Origin: Smittium mucronatum
Lineage: Eukaryota > Kickxellomycota > Harpellomycetes > Harpellales > Legeriomycetaceae
DNA: 57,302 bases
Direction: 5' to 3'
Assembly: GCA_001953115.1 (NCBI GenBank)
Contig: LSSL01007726.1
Span: 1 to 57,302, forward strand
Shown here: positions 1-12,551 of the stretch, piece by piece
Layout: every line of letters starts with the position of its first letter
Position numbering within the stretch: position 1 is the stretch's first letter
Notes under the pieces: generated by a model
Told to the model about the DNA's origin: nothing
Databases searched by the model: none
Seen by the model: only the letters and a program-made list of their open reading frames with translations
Position numbers and translations under genes: made by a program

Positions 1-310
1 TTATTCGGCTCTAAAAGTTGTCTAGAGCCTTGTTATAATGCTTAGCACTAAGGCCAGGTAGCCTGTATAACAATATACAGCTCTCTTGTGCTAGCTGGAC
101 AGCTTTAAAATGGAAATGGAAATAAACTTTTTTTGGTAATAGAATTCAGCAATTTTATTGGCTAATTCAAATAAAAAAATCTAAAGGAGAGAGAGAGGTG
201 ATATCAGATCGTTTGATACTAGTGTCGGACTCTGGGAAGTAGTCGCAGTCGGTGGTTACCAGTGATTCCCACTTATAGGCACTGCGGCCATTCCCAGTAG
301 AACCATTGGC
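1..310. other. GC-richer block with unresolved coding-like stretches
   Basis: This block is clearly richer in G+C than the flanking DNA, as genes in this window are. On the minus strand two stretches read openly: about 60 codons ending near 170 (TGA), and about 33 codons ending at a TAG near position 13, just after an AG that could be a splice acceptor. Neither has a start codon nor resembles a family I know, and plus-strand frames are nearly as open. The transporter downstream boundary lies just to the right, so these would be exons of a different gene, part of a long 3' UTR, or decayed sequence. A 7-base-pair hairpin (CTGTATA, loop ACAA, TATACAG) lies at about 62-79. I assign no function. 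Confidence 0.25.
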
Positions 311-353
311 CAATTTTCCGAAATGATTAACAAAATTGATTATTATTCTAAAA

Positions 354-359
354 TTTATT
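354..359 (-). terminator. Possible poly(A) signal of the ABCG gene
   Basis: AATAAA on the minus strand, about 175 bases after the transporter stop codon and in a plausible place for its cleavage signal. In DNA this AT-rich the hexamer is common by chance, so the assignment is weak. Confidence 0.3.
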
Positions 360-531
360 CATAATATAACAAGTTATTAAAGGGGCGGAAAAAGGAGATA
401 TAAAATTGAACGGACGGTGCTAATTCATATTGAAATAATCCAACTCTCAGATCGCAGAAATGTCAATCAAACGTTTTCTCCAAATTTTAAACAATAACTT
501 ATCGTTTAAAATAACACCAAATCTCATTTAA

Positions 532-2379
532 TTATACCAAAATGTATTTAGGTTTGGTTTTAAATCTGATAATGGCGTATGCTAGAATATGATAGAAGAT
601 GGCCATCCCTAAACATATAAAGAAAGACTCCCAAACTGTTCTCAAATTCAGATTGAATGATAAGACTACAGATTCTCCAGTTGGATAGCAAGTTCCAGAG
701 GTGTTTTTAGAGCAATCGAAAACTAAACCTTTCATCTCATTTTGCAAAGCTGCTGTATAAGAAAAATACATATAATCTAAATATCTTATCCAAGAAAGGA
801 TTGGGGTAACAGCTGTAGCGTTCACCAAGGCACCTCCATAAATAGCGAATACAGTCAAGAAAAGTGGTGTAAACATTGCGGCTACTCGCATATTTGGAGA
901 AGCAGCAGAGAAAACAAAAGCGATTCCCAATGAGTTCATTACCACAACAATGTAAATTGCAATGAAAGTGAAATATTTTCCTGTATGAAATTGAAGCTTA
1001 CCGAGATAATAAATTGCTGTCAACGATGTAATATTTGAAGCCAATGCTATAGGAGCTTGAGTTAAAATATTAGAAAACAAAAACGTGGACATTCTATAAG
1101 ATCCACTAGCTCTCTCTCTGATCATAATTCCACGTTCTTCAATCAAAACAGGGACTACAGGCATAGCAACTGGGAATGCATTATGAAGAACAAGCAAGAA
1201 AAGAAGACCAATCTTATTTTGAGCATCAGAGAAACCGTCTGCCCTCTTAAAGAAAGTGAATCCTATAAGCAGGATCCCAAAAACACAACTAAAGGCTTGA
1301 GAATACAAGAAAGACTTATCACGCATCTGTCTAAGCCAAGACCTTTTTGTCAATATGCGCAGTTCGCTCAGCCAGGGGTTTTTCCAAACCTCAGTAGGTC
1401 CATCAAATTCGGTATTTTTTGGCTCACTTTGATCAGGATTAAAAGAAGTCATAGAAGTACCTGCTGATATATTTGACTTATAAATTTCCCCATTTTCAGA
1501 AACATATTCTGCCCAAGAGCTTTTAAGACGATCCACTCTGTCCATACTATTTTGGAGATTCTCTTCGTTCTCATAATCTATAGTCATAATGTCAATCAAG
1601 AAATCAGCAGGATTTTCATGGATAGGAGCTTCAAATCCAATAGAAGAGAAGTAGGGTAGAACATCTCGAGTTGATCCAAAGTAAACGACACCACCTGGTG
1701 CTAGCAACATAACCTTATCGAAAGTATAGAATATCTTAGAACTAGGCTGATGGATGGATGAAATGCATATAAGGTCTTTCTTAACAGCGATACTTTTCAT
1801 CAGCTTAACAATCACCTCTGAGGAGTTACTATCGAGGCCGGAGGTTGGTTCGTCGAGCATTATCATCTTGGGGTCAGTAACAATTTCAACTCCAATACTT
1901 ACACGCTTTCTCTCACCGCCCGAAAGACCTTTATGACCCTCAAATCCTATAAGAGTATCCTCAGACTTAGTCAATCTCAGACTTCTCATGACATCTTTAA
2001 CTCTATCTTCCTTCTCCTGTTTGGTATATTCAGAAGCATCTAGTCTGAAATCGGCAGCATACATCAAAGTTTCCTTAGTGGTCAAAGTTCCAAAAAGCAA
2101 GTCATCTTGTTCAACGTATGCAACATCACGTTTGAATGTCTTTTTATCACGCTTCTCTCCATTGAAAAGAATATCACCAGTCACAGTTCCGCCCAATATT
2201 CTTCCTGAAAGCAGATTCAACAAAGTGGTCTTTCCAGCACCTGAACTTCCGATCAAAGCGACCAATTCGCCACTTTCAATTGATCCGTTAATATTTGAGA
2301 GGATGGTTTTGTACTTAGCATCCTTACCCGTTCCAATCTTGACATTGAAACCAACATTTCTAAATTCCAAAGACTTCAT
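532..2379 (-). CDS. ABC transporter, subfamily G (White/WBC-type half-transporter)
   Basis: A 615-residue half-transporter with the nucleotide-binding domain first and the membrane domain second, as in the ABCG/White family. Such proteins dimerise and use ATP to export lipids, sterols or hydrophobic compounds; the substrate here cannot be told. Visible motifs: Walker A GSSGAGKT (44-51), Q-loop glutamine (91), signature LSGGE (152-156), Walker B ending MLDE with SGLD D-loop (about 172-183), H-loop histidine (210), and the ABCG motif NPADF (256-260). Six hydrophobic segments follow (about 358-377, 387-407, 431-456, 468-492, 499-517, 581-605). A cysteine-bearing loop before the last helix (Cys 556 and 563) resembles the ABCG extracellular loop. 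I start at the ATG at 2379; the frame is open four codons further to a TTG but a TGA lies just upstream. No intron is needed, and length is normal for the family. All Trp codons are TGG. Confidence 0.95.
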   Translation of the reverse strand: MKSLEFRNVGFNVKIGTGKDAKYKTILSNINGSIESGELVALIGSSGAGKTTLLNLLSGRILGGTVTGDILFNGEKRDKKTFKRDVAYVEQDDLLFGTLTTKETLMYAADFRLDASEYTKQEKEDRVKDVMRSLRLTKSEDTLIGFEGHKGLSGGERKRVSIGVEIVTDPKMIMLDEPTSGLDSNSSEVIVKLMKSIAVKKDLICISSIHQPSSKIFYTFDKVMLLAPGGVVYFGSTRDVLPYFSSIGFEAPIHENPADFLIDIMTIDYENEENLQNSMDRVDRLKSSWAEYVSENGEIYKSNISAGTSMTSFNPDQSEPKNTEFDGPTEVWKNPWLSELRILTKRSWLRQMRDKSFLYSQAFSCVFGILLIGFTFFKRADGFSDAQNKIGLLFLLVLHNAFPVAMPVVPVLIEERGIMIRERASGSYRMSTFLFSNILTQAPIALASNITSLTAIYYLGKLQFHTGKYFTFIAIYIVVVMNSLGIAFVFSAASPNMRVAAMFTPLFLTVFAIYGGALVNATAVTPILSWIRYLDYMYFSYTAALQNEMKGLVFDCSKNTSGTCYPTGESVVLSFNLNLRTVWESFFICLGMAIFYHILAYAIIRFKTKPKYILV

Positions 2380-2405
2380 ATTGACTTTCAATCAGAATAG
2401 CTTAA

Positions 2406-2421
2406 TAGTAGTAGTAGTAGT
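2406..2421 (-). repeat. (TAG)5 microsatellite upstream of the ABCG start
   Basis: Five TAG units plus TAA on the plus strand (CTA repeats on the coding strand), 27 bases upstream of the transporter ATG and therefore probably in its leader. No regulatory role can be read from it. Confidence 0.7.
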
Positions 2422-5400
2422 AATATTTTATAGAAACTTAATTTATTAGGCTTCAATTGTTTAATCGGGATAGCAAGTTATCCAAACTAAAGAGGCAATA
2501 TGATATCGATGTATACTTGATTTGAACCCTAAAGAATTAAATATTTGATAAATTTAAATTTCGTTTTTTAGGCATTTCTGGTTGTTTATATACACAATTT
2601 TGATTTTTTAAAAAATATTATTACATTGTAAAAAAAGTTCAAATTTCTTCAAAATGATAAAAACCCAGGGCCTATTTGTCAAATCCAGAAGTTATTATCA
2701 TTTCATGTTCCGATTTAACTCTAGAATAACGTAAATAATCTACTAGATAATAGTATTGGATCCTTAATTGACTCTTTACAAACAACAGACACTGAGATTT
2801 AATATTTTTGTTGTTTCCAGGTTAGCTTTTTTTTTTTTGAATACACGGATAAAAAAACCTTGATTGTTTACACATGTTTTAGTTTTTTTTCCGAACGGAT
2901 TTGGGGCGCTTTTTTTATTCGCCGGAAATGTCAAAAAGGTGTAATCCAATAAGATTGAAAATTTATATCACCTAATGCTTCTTGATATTTTGGTAAATAC
3001 ATCACCCAGAGTGATGTAAAAATTCACCCAATATGCGCTACAAACACATGCAGCTATAATTAGCCTCTATCACACGCATTTGGAAAGTTACTTTCCATTT
3101 GGGCTAAAAAAAATTAATAGTTAAAAGGTTGATTTTAAAACTTTTATGTTTGTTAATTAAAAGATGATTCATATTCAAACTTCTACAAATCAGAGACAAA
3201 TATCTATTTGGATATACTTTGCTGATAAAAAATTATTATGTATATCCCATAGACTAAAGCTAAAAAAATTTTCTACGTAAATTAAAATAAAATTTATTTT
3301 GCCGATACATTTTTTGGTTTGGTAATTTCGTAAATACTACTATACCCAATTAATTATCATATACGCAAAAATAGTATTCAGTTTTCGGTCAAAAAACACA
3401 CCAATTTTACGTAGCACTAATAATTCAAAAAATATTACAAATCAAAAGACATAGAATAATAAGTCAAACAAATAATAACCCAATATGCATTTTGGTTCCG
3501 GGAAGAATTGGTATCTGATATGTAAGCGATCATCTTCAATTCAATTGTTTGGACACCAGCATATTATACATATTCCGATTCGCTAAAATTTAGAAAGGTC
3601 TTTTGAGAACGCTAACAGGATGACCAATAGAATATAATTGTTTCCCGACTTGTTGTATAAAGAATAAATTATGCCACAGATTATAGCATTTTTCAGTCTA
3701 AAAACGACAAAATAGTTTGGCTGAAATCAGATAGCAGAATCAATTGAGTAATTATATAAGAAGTATTACTGCGTGGAAAAAAATAAATAACACTTTGGCA
3801 AAATACTAAAAGGCCTATTTAGGAGATTCCTATTGTGAGTGCTCACTTCCCAATTAAAACTTTATTTACACATTATCCTTTTCACGATCCAAAATAATCT
3901 CGGATCCTGATTTCTATTTATTGGATGGTGAGTTTATCCCCAGTTGCTTTTAGATACACAGTATGAAATCGTAAGATTTTTTATATTGCTTAAAATTTTG
4001 AATTTTTCTATCTCTGCACGTTTTTTAACTGTTTGGCGGTCGGTAGACCAAATTGTACAATCATTTTGTGTCCAATAATAGTTTCTAATTGAGGATCATA
4101 TTAAAAAAAATGTTTTTCAATAGGTCAAGCTGTATAATTTATCAAATCAAATCAATAAATTTACTACTAACAGGAGTGTAAAACAGCCCCTGGAGGCTAG
4201 AGAGATAATACTTTTTTTTAGCTGTTTTTACAAATGTTATCTGCCAATTAAACCCCATTGCAAAAATAATTTGATGAGAATAAAAATTCAATATTCAGTG
4301 TTTTCGTAACCCAAGTTTATAGGAGGTTCTTATTTGACAGTTTATCTATTTGAACCCGAATAAATTAAAATTCAACGAATTGAAAATTAATAAACAAAAG
4401 CCAAAATATCTGACTAATATAACAGAGTTCTTTTTTTTACTAGATGGGATTAGCTAAACAAAGTCCCATTTTTCTCCTGTTCCAACCCCTTCTAGGAATA
4501 AAAACACAATTCGTTTCAGGCCAGTATATATATATTAGAAAATCACATTTGAGGTGAAGATAATTTTAAACTCAATTAATAGGCGATATAAAACTTCGTG
4601 TATAGGATCTGTAATTATTATTTTTTGAATATGAAAGAAACTGATTAAAATAGAAATTAATTCGCTCTTCTTATATTCAAAGTAGGTAATAGGTTTGAAT
4701 ATTATTGCTTGTACAAATTTTAAAATACTAAAACCCCAATCAATTTATAAATAGAAAAAAGTTAGCATAACTAAGTGGTATATCTTTTTTGGATAAGATG
4801 AGCAGAAAAAATTCAAATGGAAATTAAGAAGAAATCTGAGGCTAATGAAGATTAAATAATTATATTATCTAACATCATATCTAAAAGATTTATTAAAGAT
4901 TTTTATATGCAGTTAAAGAGAACCGGAACTGAGGATAAATTTGGATTATCAATTTTTTCCGTTTATAAAAAATCATTGAGTTTTTATTTGTGAATTTAGC
5001 ATCTTATATTCGATAAAATTAAAAAATAACCCAATATTTACAGAGGGTTTTAATTAAAACGTATTATTTCTAGGAAAATATATACCGATTTTGTACCACC
5101 AGAGTTGAAAGGGTCAAGTATTCGATTTATAACAGAGATCCTTAATGTTCCCACACTACAAAAAGATTATTTTTTCTTGGCTTATAATATCTCGGAATAT
5201 TTTATTGGATTGATAAGTCTTGCAGTTTAGTTTTTTTAATGAAATAACCAAATATCATAAATTAAAATAATCATCAAGAAAAATCATTTTTTGGAGAATT
5301 CTCTTAGCTTAATTGAAAAAATAATTTTATATATCACTGTGCATGCAAATAAGTGGAGCTTAAAATGATACTCCTCACGTTTTTTTAGTTGTTTAAAAAT

Positions 5401-5511
5401 GGAACCCCTTAAACCATTAAAAAATATATTCAAAAATAACGTGATGGGCACCTATATATCTTTTAGATATATGTCATTTATTTCAAAAAAAAAACTATTA
5501 TTATTTAATAA
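2422..5511. other. AT-rich intergenic DNA, no gene seen
   Basis: Low-complexity AT-rich DNA with scattered moderately GC-richer lines. I see no protein family, tRNA, rRNA or transposon end here. It must contain the promoter of the minus-strand transporter near its left end, but I cannot single out an element. Confidence 0.6.
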
Positions 5512-6108
5512 GCTGTGATTCTGATATTTGGGAGATTATTTTTTGTATTAGAATTTTTTTACTTTTTATTCCATTGGCTAAATGATAATTTACAGCATCG
5601 AAAAACCAAAAATGGTATAAAAGTGCTTATTAATCAATTCTCTTTTCTTATTAATAGTAATTTCAATGATTCGCAAATTATGATTTTTTATTTTTTATTG
5701 ATTTTATTCTCGCATTATGACAATATTTCTATATTAGAAAGAAATATAAATTTTATCGGATGAGTGCAAGCTCTAAAAAGAACCAAAAGCTTTAAATTTA
5801 TTTATCAAAACGATCTACACTCTTTAATTAAACTAATCCGCCAATCATTTTCCTTTTGCTTACTTGAAGACCTATGTTACCATTATCGTCTACAGAGGTC
5901 AATTTTATGGGGGCTTGCACAAAGATTTTTTCCTTTCAGAGTTGAATATGAAATAATTTTTTTTAAATTTTATCTGACTGGGGCAATATTGTGAATATTT
6001 AATTTAGGAAATAAGATGCACAATATTTCTTCAATGCATTTATCTCTTCCATGCAGATATTGGGTGAGTTCTAAGACCCATAAGATTTTAACCGCAGTCC
6101 AAATTTAA
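5512..6108 (+). pseudogene. Long frame interrupted by two TGA codons, unknown product
   Basis: One plus-strand frame runs from just after a TAA (5509-5511) to a TAA at 6106-6108. It spans 199 codons with no TAA or TAG and only two interruptions, both TGA (5761-5763 and 5992-5994). In DNA of this composition such a run is unlikely by chance, so it may be a decayed gene. The first half is rich in Phe, Ile and Leu and could hold membrane segments; the second half is more mixed. There is no convincing ATG at the 5' end (the first part would begin at GTG). I recognise no family. Recoding of TGA is unlikely because the two intact genes use only TGG for Trp. It could still be a chance open frame. 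Confidence 0.35.
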
Positions 6109-9100
6109 TATTTTGCCTTAAGTATATTCTAGACACCCGGACTGCAGAACTTTAAATAAATCTATAAATATACAGCTTTAAAATAACCAATTGAAAATAA
6201 ATTCGCTTTATAAAAATTTATTTGGTATAGGTAAATTCATAAATAACAGATCAAAACAGCCTAAAGGTAATGAAAGAGCTATTAATATAAAATGGCGAAT
6301 AGGGTGATAATTAACCCAAAATCAAAAATTAAATTTCATAAATATTGGTCATAAATAATGTTAAAATTTAGTCTGAGAAAATGAGTAAAAAAATGGTTTT
6401 ATGCAGTATTGGCACCGGGAACAAATTTATTTCTTGAAAAGGTTTATGACTTTCAAAAAAAGCTCCAGAGCTGCAATAACTATTCATTGGATGGAGTTTT
6501 TCTTTAACAGAACCACCATTTAATGGTCTTACAAATAATTGTACATCGAGTATTCCCTTAGTTGTTTTTTTCTCTCGTTATTTTATAAAATTGGTACTAG
6601 CTTTATTGGGATATGTGACACAAAAATGGTATTTTGCTTATTTGGTCCATTTAGGAATTGTGAAACAAAGGTCATTCATTTTTCTGTCAATATAAACATA
6701 TCATTCAAATTCAAAAAATTTAATTGGACTGAGTTTCATTTTTATCTAATAGAGATATTTAATTTCACAAACAAGAACTTATTATATTATTTCATCAAAA
6801 AATGATAACACTTTCATCGTCAGTGTTTCCTGCATATCTGAATTTGTATATGATTGGTGAAGTGGATTGTATAATTGACACAATTTATTGATTCATCCAA
6901 AGATTACCTCAGGTAATAGATAAAACTACATTTCCGGAGGCGATGATTGATATCACAATTAGTTTACAGCCGACGAAAGGGTAATATTTAATACCCCAAA
7001 AGCATTAAGGTTTGCTAAATTTTCAATTTTTTGGAAATCAAAACAATTATTCATAATAAAATCGAGTTTTATTAAATTTGAATCCAATTTTCTTAGTCGC
7101 TGACTATAAAAAATGAGAAGCATTAGGCTTCCATAGATAGCTAAGCCTATATCTACCTCTAAAAATATCAATTTTAAATAAGATTTACTACCTGTTTACT
7201 TTAAAAATTTCTGAACAAGGAAATAGAAATCCACGAAAATAGGAAGTTATAATTCTATTATCACTTTGAAATAGTTAATGGGTCGAAAATAATTTTCGGG
7301 AAGGTATTTGATAATAATTATTTATGATTTGATGAAATAAAATCTAAAAATTTAACGAATATTAATAATAGCCCAAATCCCAATTTTATCACGTTTTATA
7401 TTAAGGGTTTAAAAGATTAATAGTGACTTGCACTCCAAATATTTTTCGTTTTATTGGTAATAAATGATCTTTTTAATTTCTTTAATTGGAAGTTAAAATT
7501 GTAGTTGTTCACTTTAGTATTATTATTAATAAAAAAAAATAAAAGTTTATCACTTTCCATATCGGTTAGTTTAGGAACTATTCATGACAAATTTTTCATA
7601 AAAAAAATTACATCTGAATTGCCAAGAAATATTTGAATTATTCTATAAATTGATCTCGAATGTAGAAACTTACCTAACCCTTTCCGGGTTCAAGTATCTG
7701 TTTCACTCCTATTCGTGTATATTAGAAATCAAAATTGGCCTAAAGTTTCGATTTATCCAATATATTTCTATAATTTTTGCTCTAATGATAGCACTGATCA
7801 TAAAATGAAAGCCATTTTTGCATCATCGGCTCTGGAAGGATTAAAAATGTTGCGAACAGACCTATTAAAACCATAATGAATGAACAAGTTTTTTTAATTT
7901 TTTCGAAAAACTTCAATTTTTCTATATTTTATTTTCTCTTGTTTACTGAGGGCTGAATGTATTGCATTATTCTGCAGTTTATGAAATATTTTTATAATTT
8001 TATCTACCAGCAAATATATTTTCAGATTATTTCAATTAAATTGGATTCTTCATAATTATTGGGTGAGAATGATTTAAAAACTAAGATGAGTTTTTTTTAA
8101 GTCAAATACAAAAAATGTCGCTAAAATAGAAGAGCTAAAAATGATTAGATAAAGTTGTTTTTACTGAAAAGAGAAAAGCCAAATAAAAAAATGTAAAAAA
8201 AAACACAAATAACGTACATTCGAGTTTGAAAAAATGTATGAAATATTATAAAATCATAAAAACAAACTCCACTAGGATTTAAGAAAACCTGTTAGATAAA
8301 TTTTACTTGAGGTTTTATATAAATTCAAGGAATGCTATTTATTGATATGTAATATTTTCTAAATGGGATGAAGAAGAATTAGAAATATTTAAGAAAGAAA
8401 TGTTATCTTATTTTTTATAAGTGCATACTTTAGTAAAAAATTGGAAAAAAGAGAGCGATTTGAAAAAAAACTGATTTGATAAAAAAAATTAACACTCAAT
8501 CCAAAAAAATGGAAACTGCTCGAGAAAAGAATAAATTTAAATAAGATAAAGAACAACCAAAGTAAACAAACAGTAAAATGTATTGGATATAAAATAAAGC
8601 CGTTAAAAAAAAAAAATAGGATTCATTCCTGAAATTGTACAATAAATCACACCTATTAATGCTAAATTTTAATGGGCACTATCTTGCTCACAAAGATTAT
8701 GTTCTGAAGAGTTTTTTGAGGTTTATTATAGATAATACTACTGTTCATTTTAACTTTGACCCTCAAAAATCTATATTGAGATATATAAAGGAAATTTTTT
8801 GAGCTAATAAAGCCTCTAAAATAAATTTGATTTAAAAGATTAGCAAATATAAAGATTTTCATCTCTTATATGTGCAATAAGCGAGTCCACTGAAAATTTT
8901 CTCTTGTTTTATATTTGTAAAAAATGTATTTATGTACCAATACATCGCTTAAAAATCATAAAACCGATCCAAAAAGATCAATTAACTTGTGTCTAAGAGA
9001 GTTTTGCTGTAACAGCATCAGAAAAGAGTTGGTGGATAAATTTTAATAAATTTTTGTTATTTTTTTAAAAAATAATTACCCTAAAAAAATACTTCTAGAG

Positions 9101-12100
9101 GGTAAAATAGCAATTAATGATTATGAATAAGTTAATTTTGTGGCTGAAAGTTTATAAATCAGTATGAGCGTATAGTTACAGCAATAAAAAAAGAAAAATA
9201 AACCTTGAAATTCAGTTCTATAAATACCAATTATATTCTTGGATGTAAATGATTTACTAAATTTATTTGAAATAGAAATTAAAACTCCTATTTTCGAAAA
9301 AAGAATCAAAATAGTGATTAATAACCTTTATCATTTTTGTTTTTTAAATATTGATTCAAAGGAGTATGGTTATTTTAAATCTGACCTTATTAAATTTTTA
9401 ATTTTTAATTTGACTTTTGATCTTTGAAGGATAAAATCATCCTTATTACTTATATATATATATTTTCAAGATTATATAAATAAAATAGTCTTGAATTTTT
9501 TTTATTATAGTTGTTAAATTTTCCTCAATTTTAAATTCTATCGTATACGAGCTTTTAACCTCACACAAAATCCGATAAACCGTTTCTTTTGGATTTTTAT
9601 GTTTTTATGGCGTTAAAAAGGGCATTTGATCTGTACAAATTAGTTTAAAAGTTCTTTAAATTTAATTTTTGTTCTATTCTAGTTTACATTCCATGAAAAT
9701 TTATAATTGTAAGAAACTGAAATAAATTATTAAATAAAGACTGTATAAATATCCAAGAGAGTGGGGGTACTTAATGCTATATGGGGTCTATATGGGGTCT
9801 ATATGGATCTCTAAAATAGCTGATAAGGTCAAAGATGAGTTTTCCAAACATATTGGACACATTTTGGTATATAGAAGGCTACTTAGCACCCTTCCCCCGA
9901 ATTATTTGATTTTTTTACTAACTATCCTACCAAATATTTCAAAGAAACATCCGTCCTAATATCATGACTATATTATCTGTACTTCTCTTTTCTAATAATC
10001 TCGAGATATTTGCCTAACCTGAGATCATAGAGAAATCAGTATTAAATAAAATAACTGGATGGCCCAAAAAATATGAAATATTGCATATTTGTCTAAATTC
10101 AATAAATATTTTGAATCTCAAATTTATCTAAAGTATAAATAATTTAAGAGAAAGTAAAAGTTATTCAAAAAGAAGTAAATTCTAATTTGAAAAAATCTTA
10201 TTTGATTCGAGAAAGTTATTTATAATAAACTGCATCATCGCAAAACATTTTCAAAAAAAAACATTTATCTATTAAACGTGTTATAATCAGCCATATTTTA
10301 GATTCATGGAATTCCATTCAATAATAGACTCATAATTTTTTTGTTAATAACAAAGAAATAATTAGAAGAATTTTACAGGTCTAAAAAATTCAAAATTCAT
10401 CATAGAATTCTAGTCTTGATAGATATCACTGATAAATAATACTTATCTGAGAACGAATAAATCTTATTGCTTTTACATCAACTCCAAAATAAACAGGGTT
10501 ATAAAACCCGTGACAATATGGGCTAAATTTTAAAATTTACGACCTCATAATCGTGATAGGTTTCATATTTATGAAATATAAAACTATAATGCAAAATATC
10601 CAGATCTTCAAATCCAAACATCCAAAAATTATGATAGCTCATATTAAATCTTATATTTTTTTCATTGTTTTTCATTTAAATGAAAAATAAATCATGCGTC
10701 CCAACCTAAAAACTTATCAAAAAACACCTTAAAATCGAGCTTAAAAACTCCAAAAAAATTTCCATGTTATAAGAAGTGTCACATTAATTATTTTTATTTC
10801 AAAAATCTATCATTTTTTAGTTTTTAAGCATTAACAGGCTTATATAATATATTTATAACCAGTTTGAAATTTAAATTGTTGTTTTCTCATCATTTCAGGA
10901 AAAAGAAAGTTCAAAAAATACCTAAATCTAGACAAATTTAGGAATATATAGAATCCTAATTTTTTATTAACGATATTTATGGCTAAATGAAATGCAGTTC
11001 AAGAATTCCCATTTTTATTGGGGGTTAAAAAGGTTTATTAAACTTTCTCAATAAAACTTATCTTTTTTGTGTTCGAATTTACTTATTATAAAAAAAACTT
11101 TAATGCCTCAAAGTTAGAGATTGAATTGGTATATAAATGATGATTTTGGTTACTTATCTTTCAAACTGGTAATAAATTACGAAAAATTGAATTTTTTCAT
11201 AAAGTCATGAATAATAAATAGGAAGAATCAGAGAATACAAATTCAATAAAACCTTCTGATTTTTATATTCTTTTGAGCTAAACTAATCAATGGATTATTA
11301 TAAAAATTTATTTCGGATTTCAGATTTGATCTTTATTTTCTTTTACGGCATAAAATATTTTTTAATTATCTGTAAAATAGTCAAGAACATATATATTCAA
11401 ATAGAAAAATACGTCCTATAGTTTCCAAATTTAGCAGATCAAATTCAATGAAATGGTTCCAAGTTGGGCTGGAGAGAAAAATTTTCTTATTAAAAAAAAA
11501 TATGATTACAAGTCGCATATTATAAGTGTGAAACCTTAAATAATTGAGTTTATGTAGTCATAAATTTTCATATTAAGGTCAGAGTGGTAGTCTATGTGAC
11601 TGAATCTCAAAATGGATAAAAAAATACATGTTAAATTTTCAAAATTCAAAATAATTTAACTATTATCGACAGAAAAATTTAAAAAATAACACATAATCCA
11701 TCTTTGGACTGTTTATAAAAAGATTAAAAATAAATAAAGATTATAATATTTGAATTTTTACTCCTGGAATCTATTTAGGATTCTATGTCATCTGGAAAAT
11801 GCGGATGTGTAAATTCAGATCCACTAATCATCCATCAAATACAAAAAAAAATTATAATCAGCAAATATTACTTATCTGAGACTGTTGAATACACCGCTCT
11901 AAACTAGGTGTGATTGAATAAGTATCGGAATGTAACTATCATCTGTCTCGTATCTGCAGTGATCAGATCAGACAAAAAAAAATTTCTAATCTCAAAAAAA
12001 AATTTCAATTTTTATTTAGAGAGCTTATGTGAGGTGGAAGAGGACTAATCATACTTAAAATTAGTTTCAATCCGGTAATAATGGTCTAAGATGTGTGCAA

Positions 12101-12500
12101 GAAATAGCATAATTTTTCAAAATCATATTTTTGCCCTAATATCTCAATCACAGAGCTTTTCCTATTTACTAATCCACCGAAAACAATTCTGAAAAGGTAT
12201 AAGGATATATTTACGGCAAGAGAAGTTGATTTAATAGATTTTTGAATATTTTTTATTTTTTCGGTATTGTAAAAAATGATTTTAAAACTCTTTATGGGCT
12301 ATGAATTTTGATTTCCATAAGAAATAAGCAAAAAATATTCTCGCTGCATTTTTCCTGCGTAAAATATATTAGATTAAGGTTATGCTATTATTGAACCTAA
12401 AAAATTTACTTTTTTTTTATAAATTTAGATAAAATTTTATTTAATGTTTCCAGGAAAACCCTTCAAATTTTTCTTTGAAGTTCCTAGTTATCTAAAAAAA
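6109..12500. other. AT-rich DNA, no gene seen
   Basis: Moderately AT-rich non-coding DNA. The short open frames in it have low-complexity Phe/Ile/Lys/Asn-rich translations typical of random AT-rich sequence. I found no transposon termini, tRNA-like cloverleaf or conserved motif apart from the small tandem repeat at 9777. Confidence 0.6.
9777..9807 (+). repeat. Short tandem repeat, unit CTATATGGGGT
   Basis: Two exact 11-base units are followed by a third partial unit (CTATATGGA). It is more GC-rich than its surroundings and is probably a minor slippage product. Confidence 0.8.
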
Positions 12501-12525
12501 ATAGCCTACTAACTTCTCATAAAAA

Positions 12526-12551
12526 TTAATCATTAAAATTTTAATGATTAA
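12526..12551. repeat. 26-base perfect palindrome
   Basis: The sequence from 12526 to 12551 equals its own reverse complement and is centred on AAAATTTT. It could extrude as a cruciform. AT-only palindromes are common in such DNA, but this one includes two C/G pairs. Confidence 0.85.

Noticed and set aside
1..300. 5S rRNA or tRNA in the GC-rich left edge
   Set aside because: Reading both strands, I could not fit a cloverleaf, the internal A and B boxes, or the conserved 5S core.
2379..2391. TTG start four codons upstream for the ABC transporter
   Set aside because: A eukaryotic nuclear gene should use ATG; the in-frame ATG at 2379 is preceded by TGA just beyond the TTG, and the ABCG domain starts normally from it.
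1183..2449. Plus-strand frames opposite the ABC transporter
   Set aside because: They are antisense shadows of a well-supported coding frame.
8662..9959. Short frames of 60-66 codons in AT-rich DNA
   Set aside because: Their translations are Phe/Ile/Lys/Asn-rich low complexity with no domain, as expected by chance among many frames of this composition.
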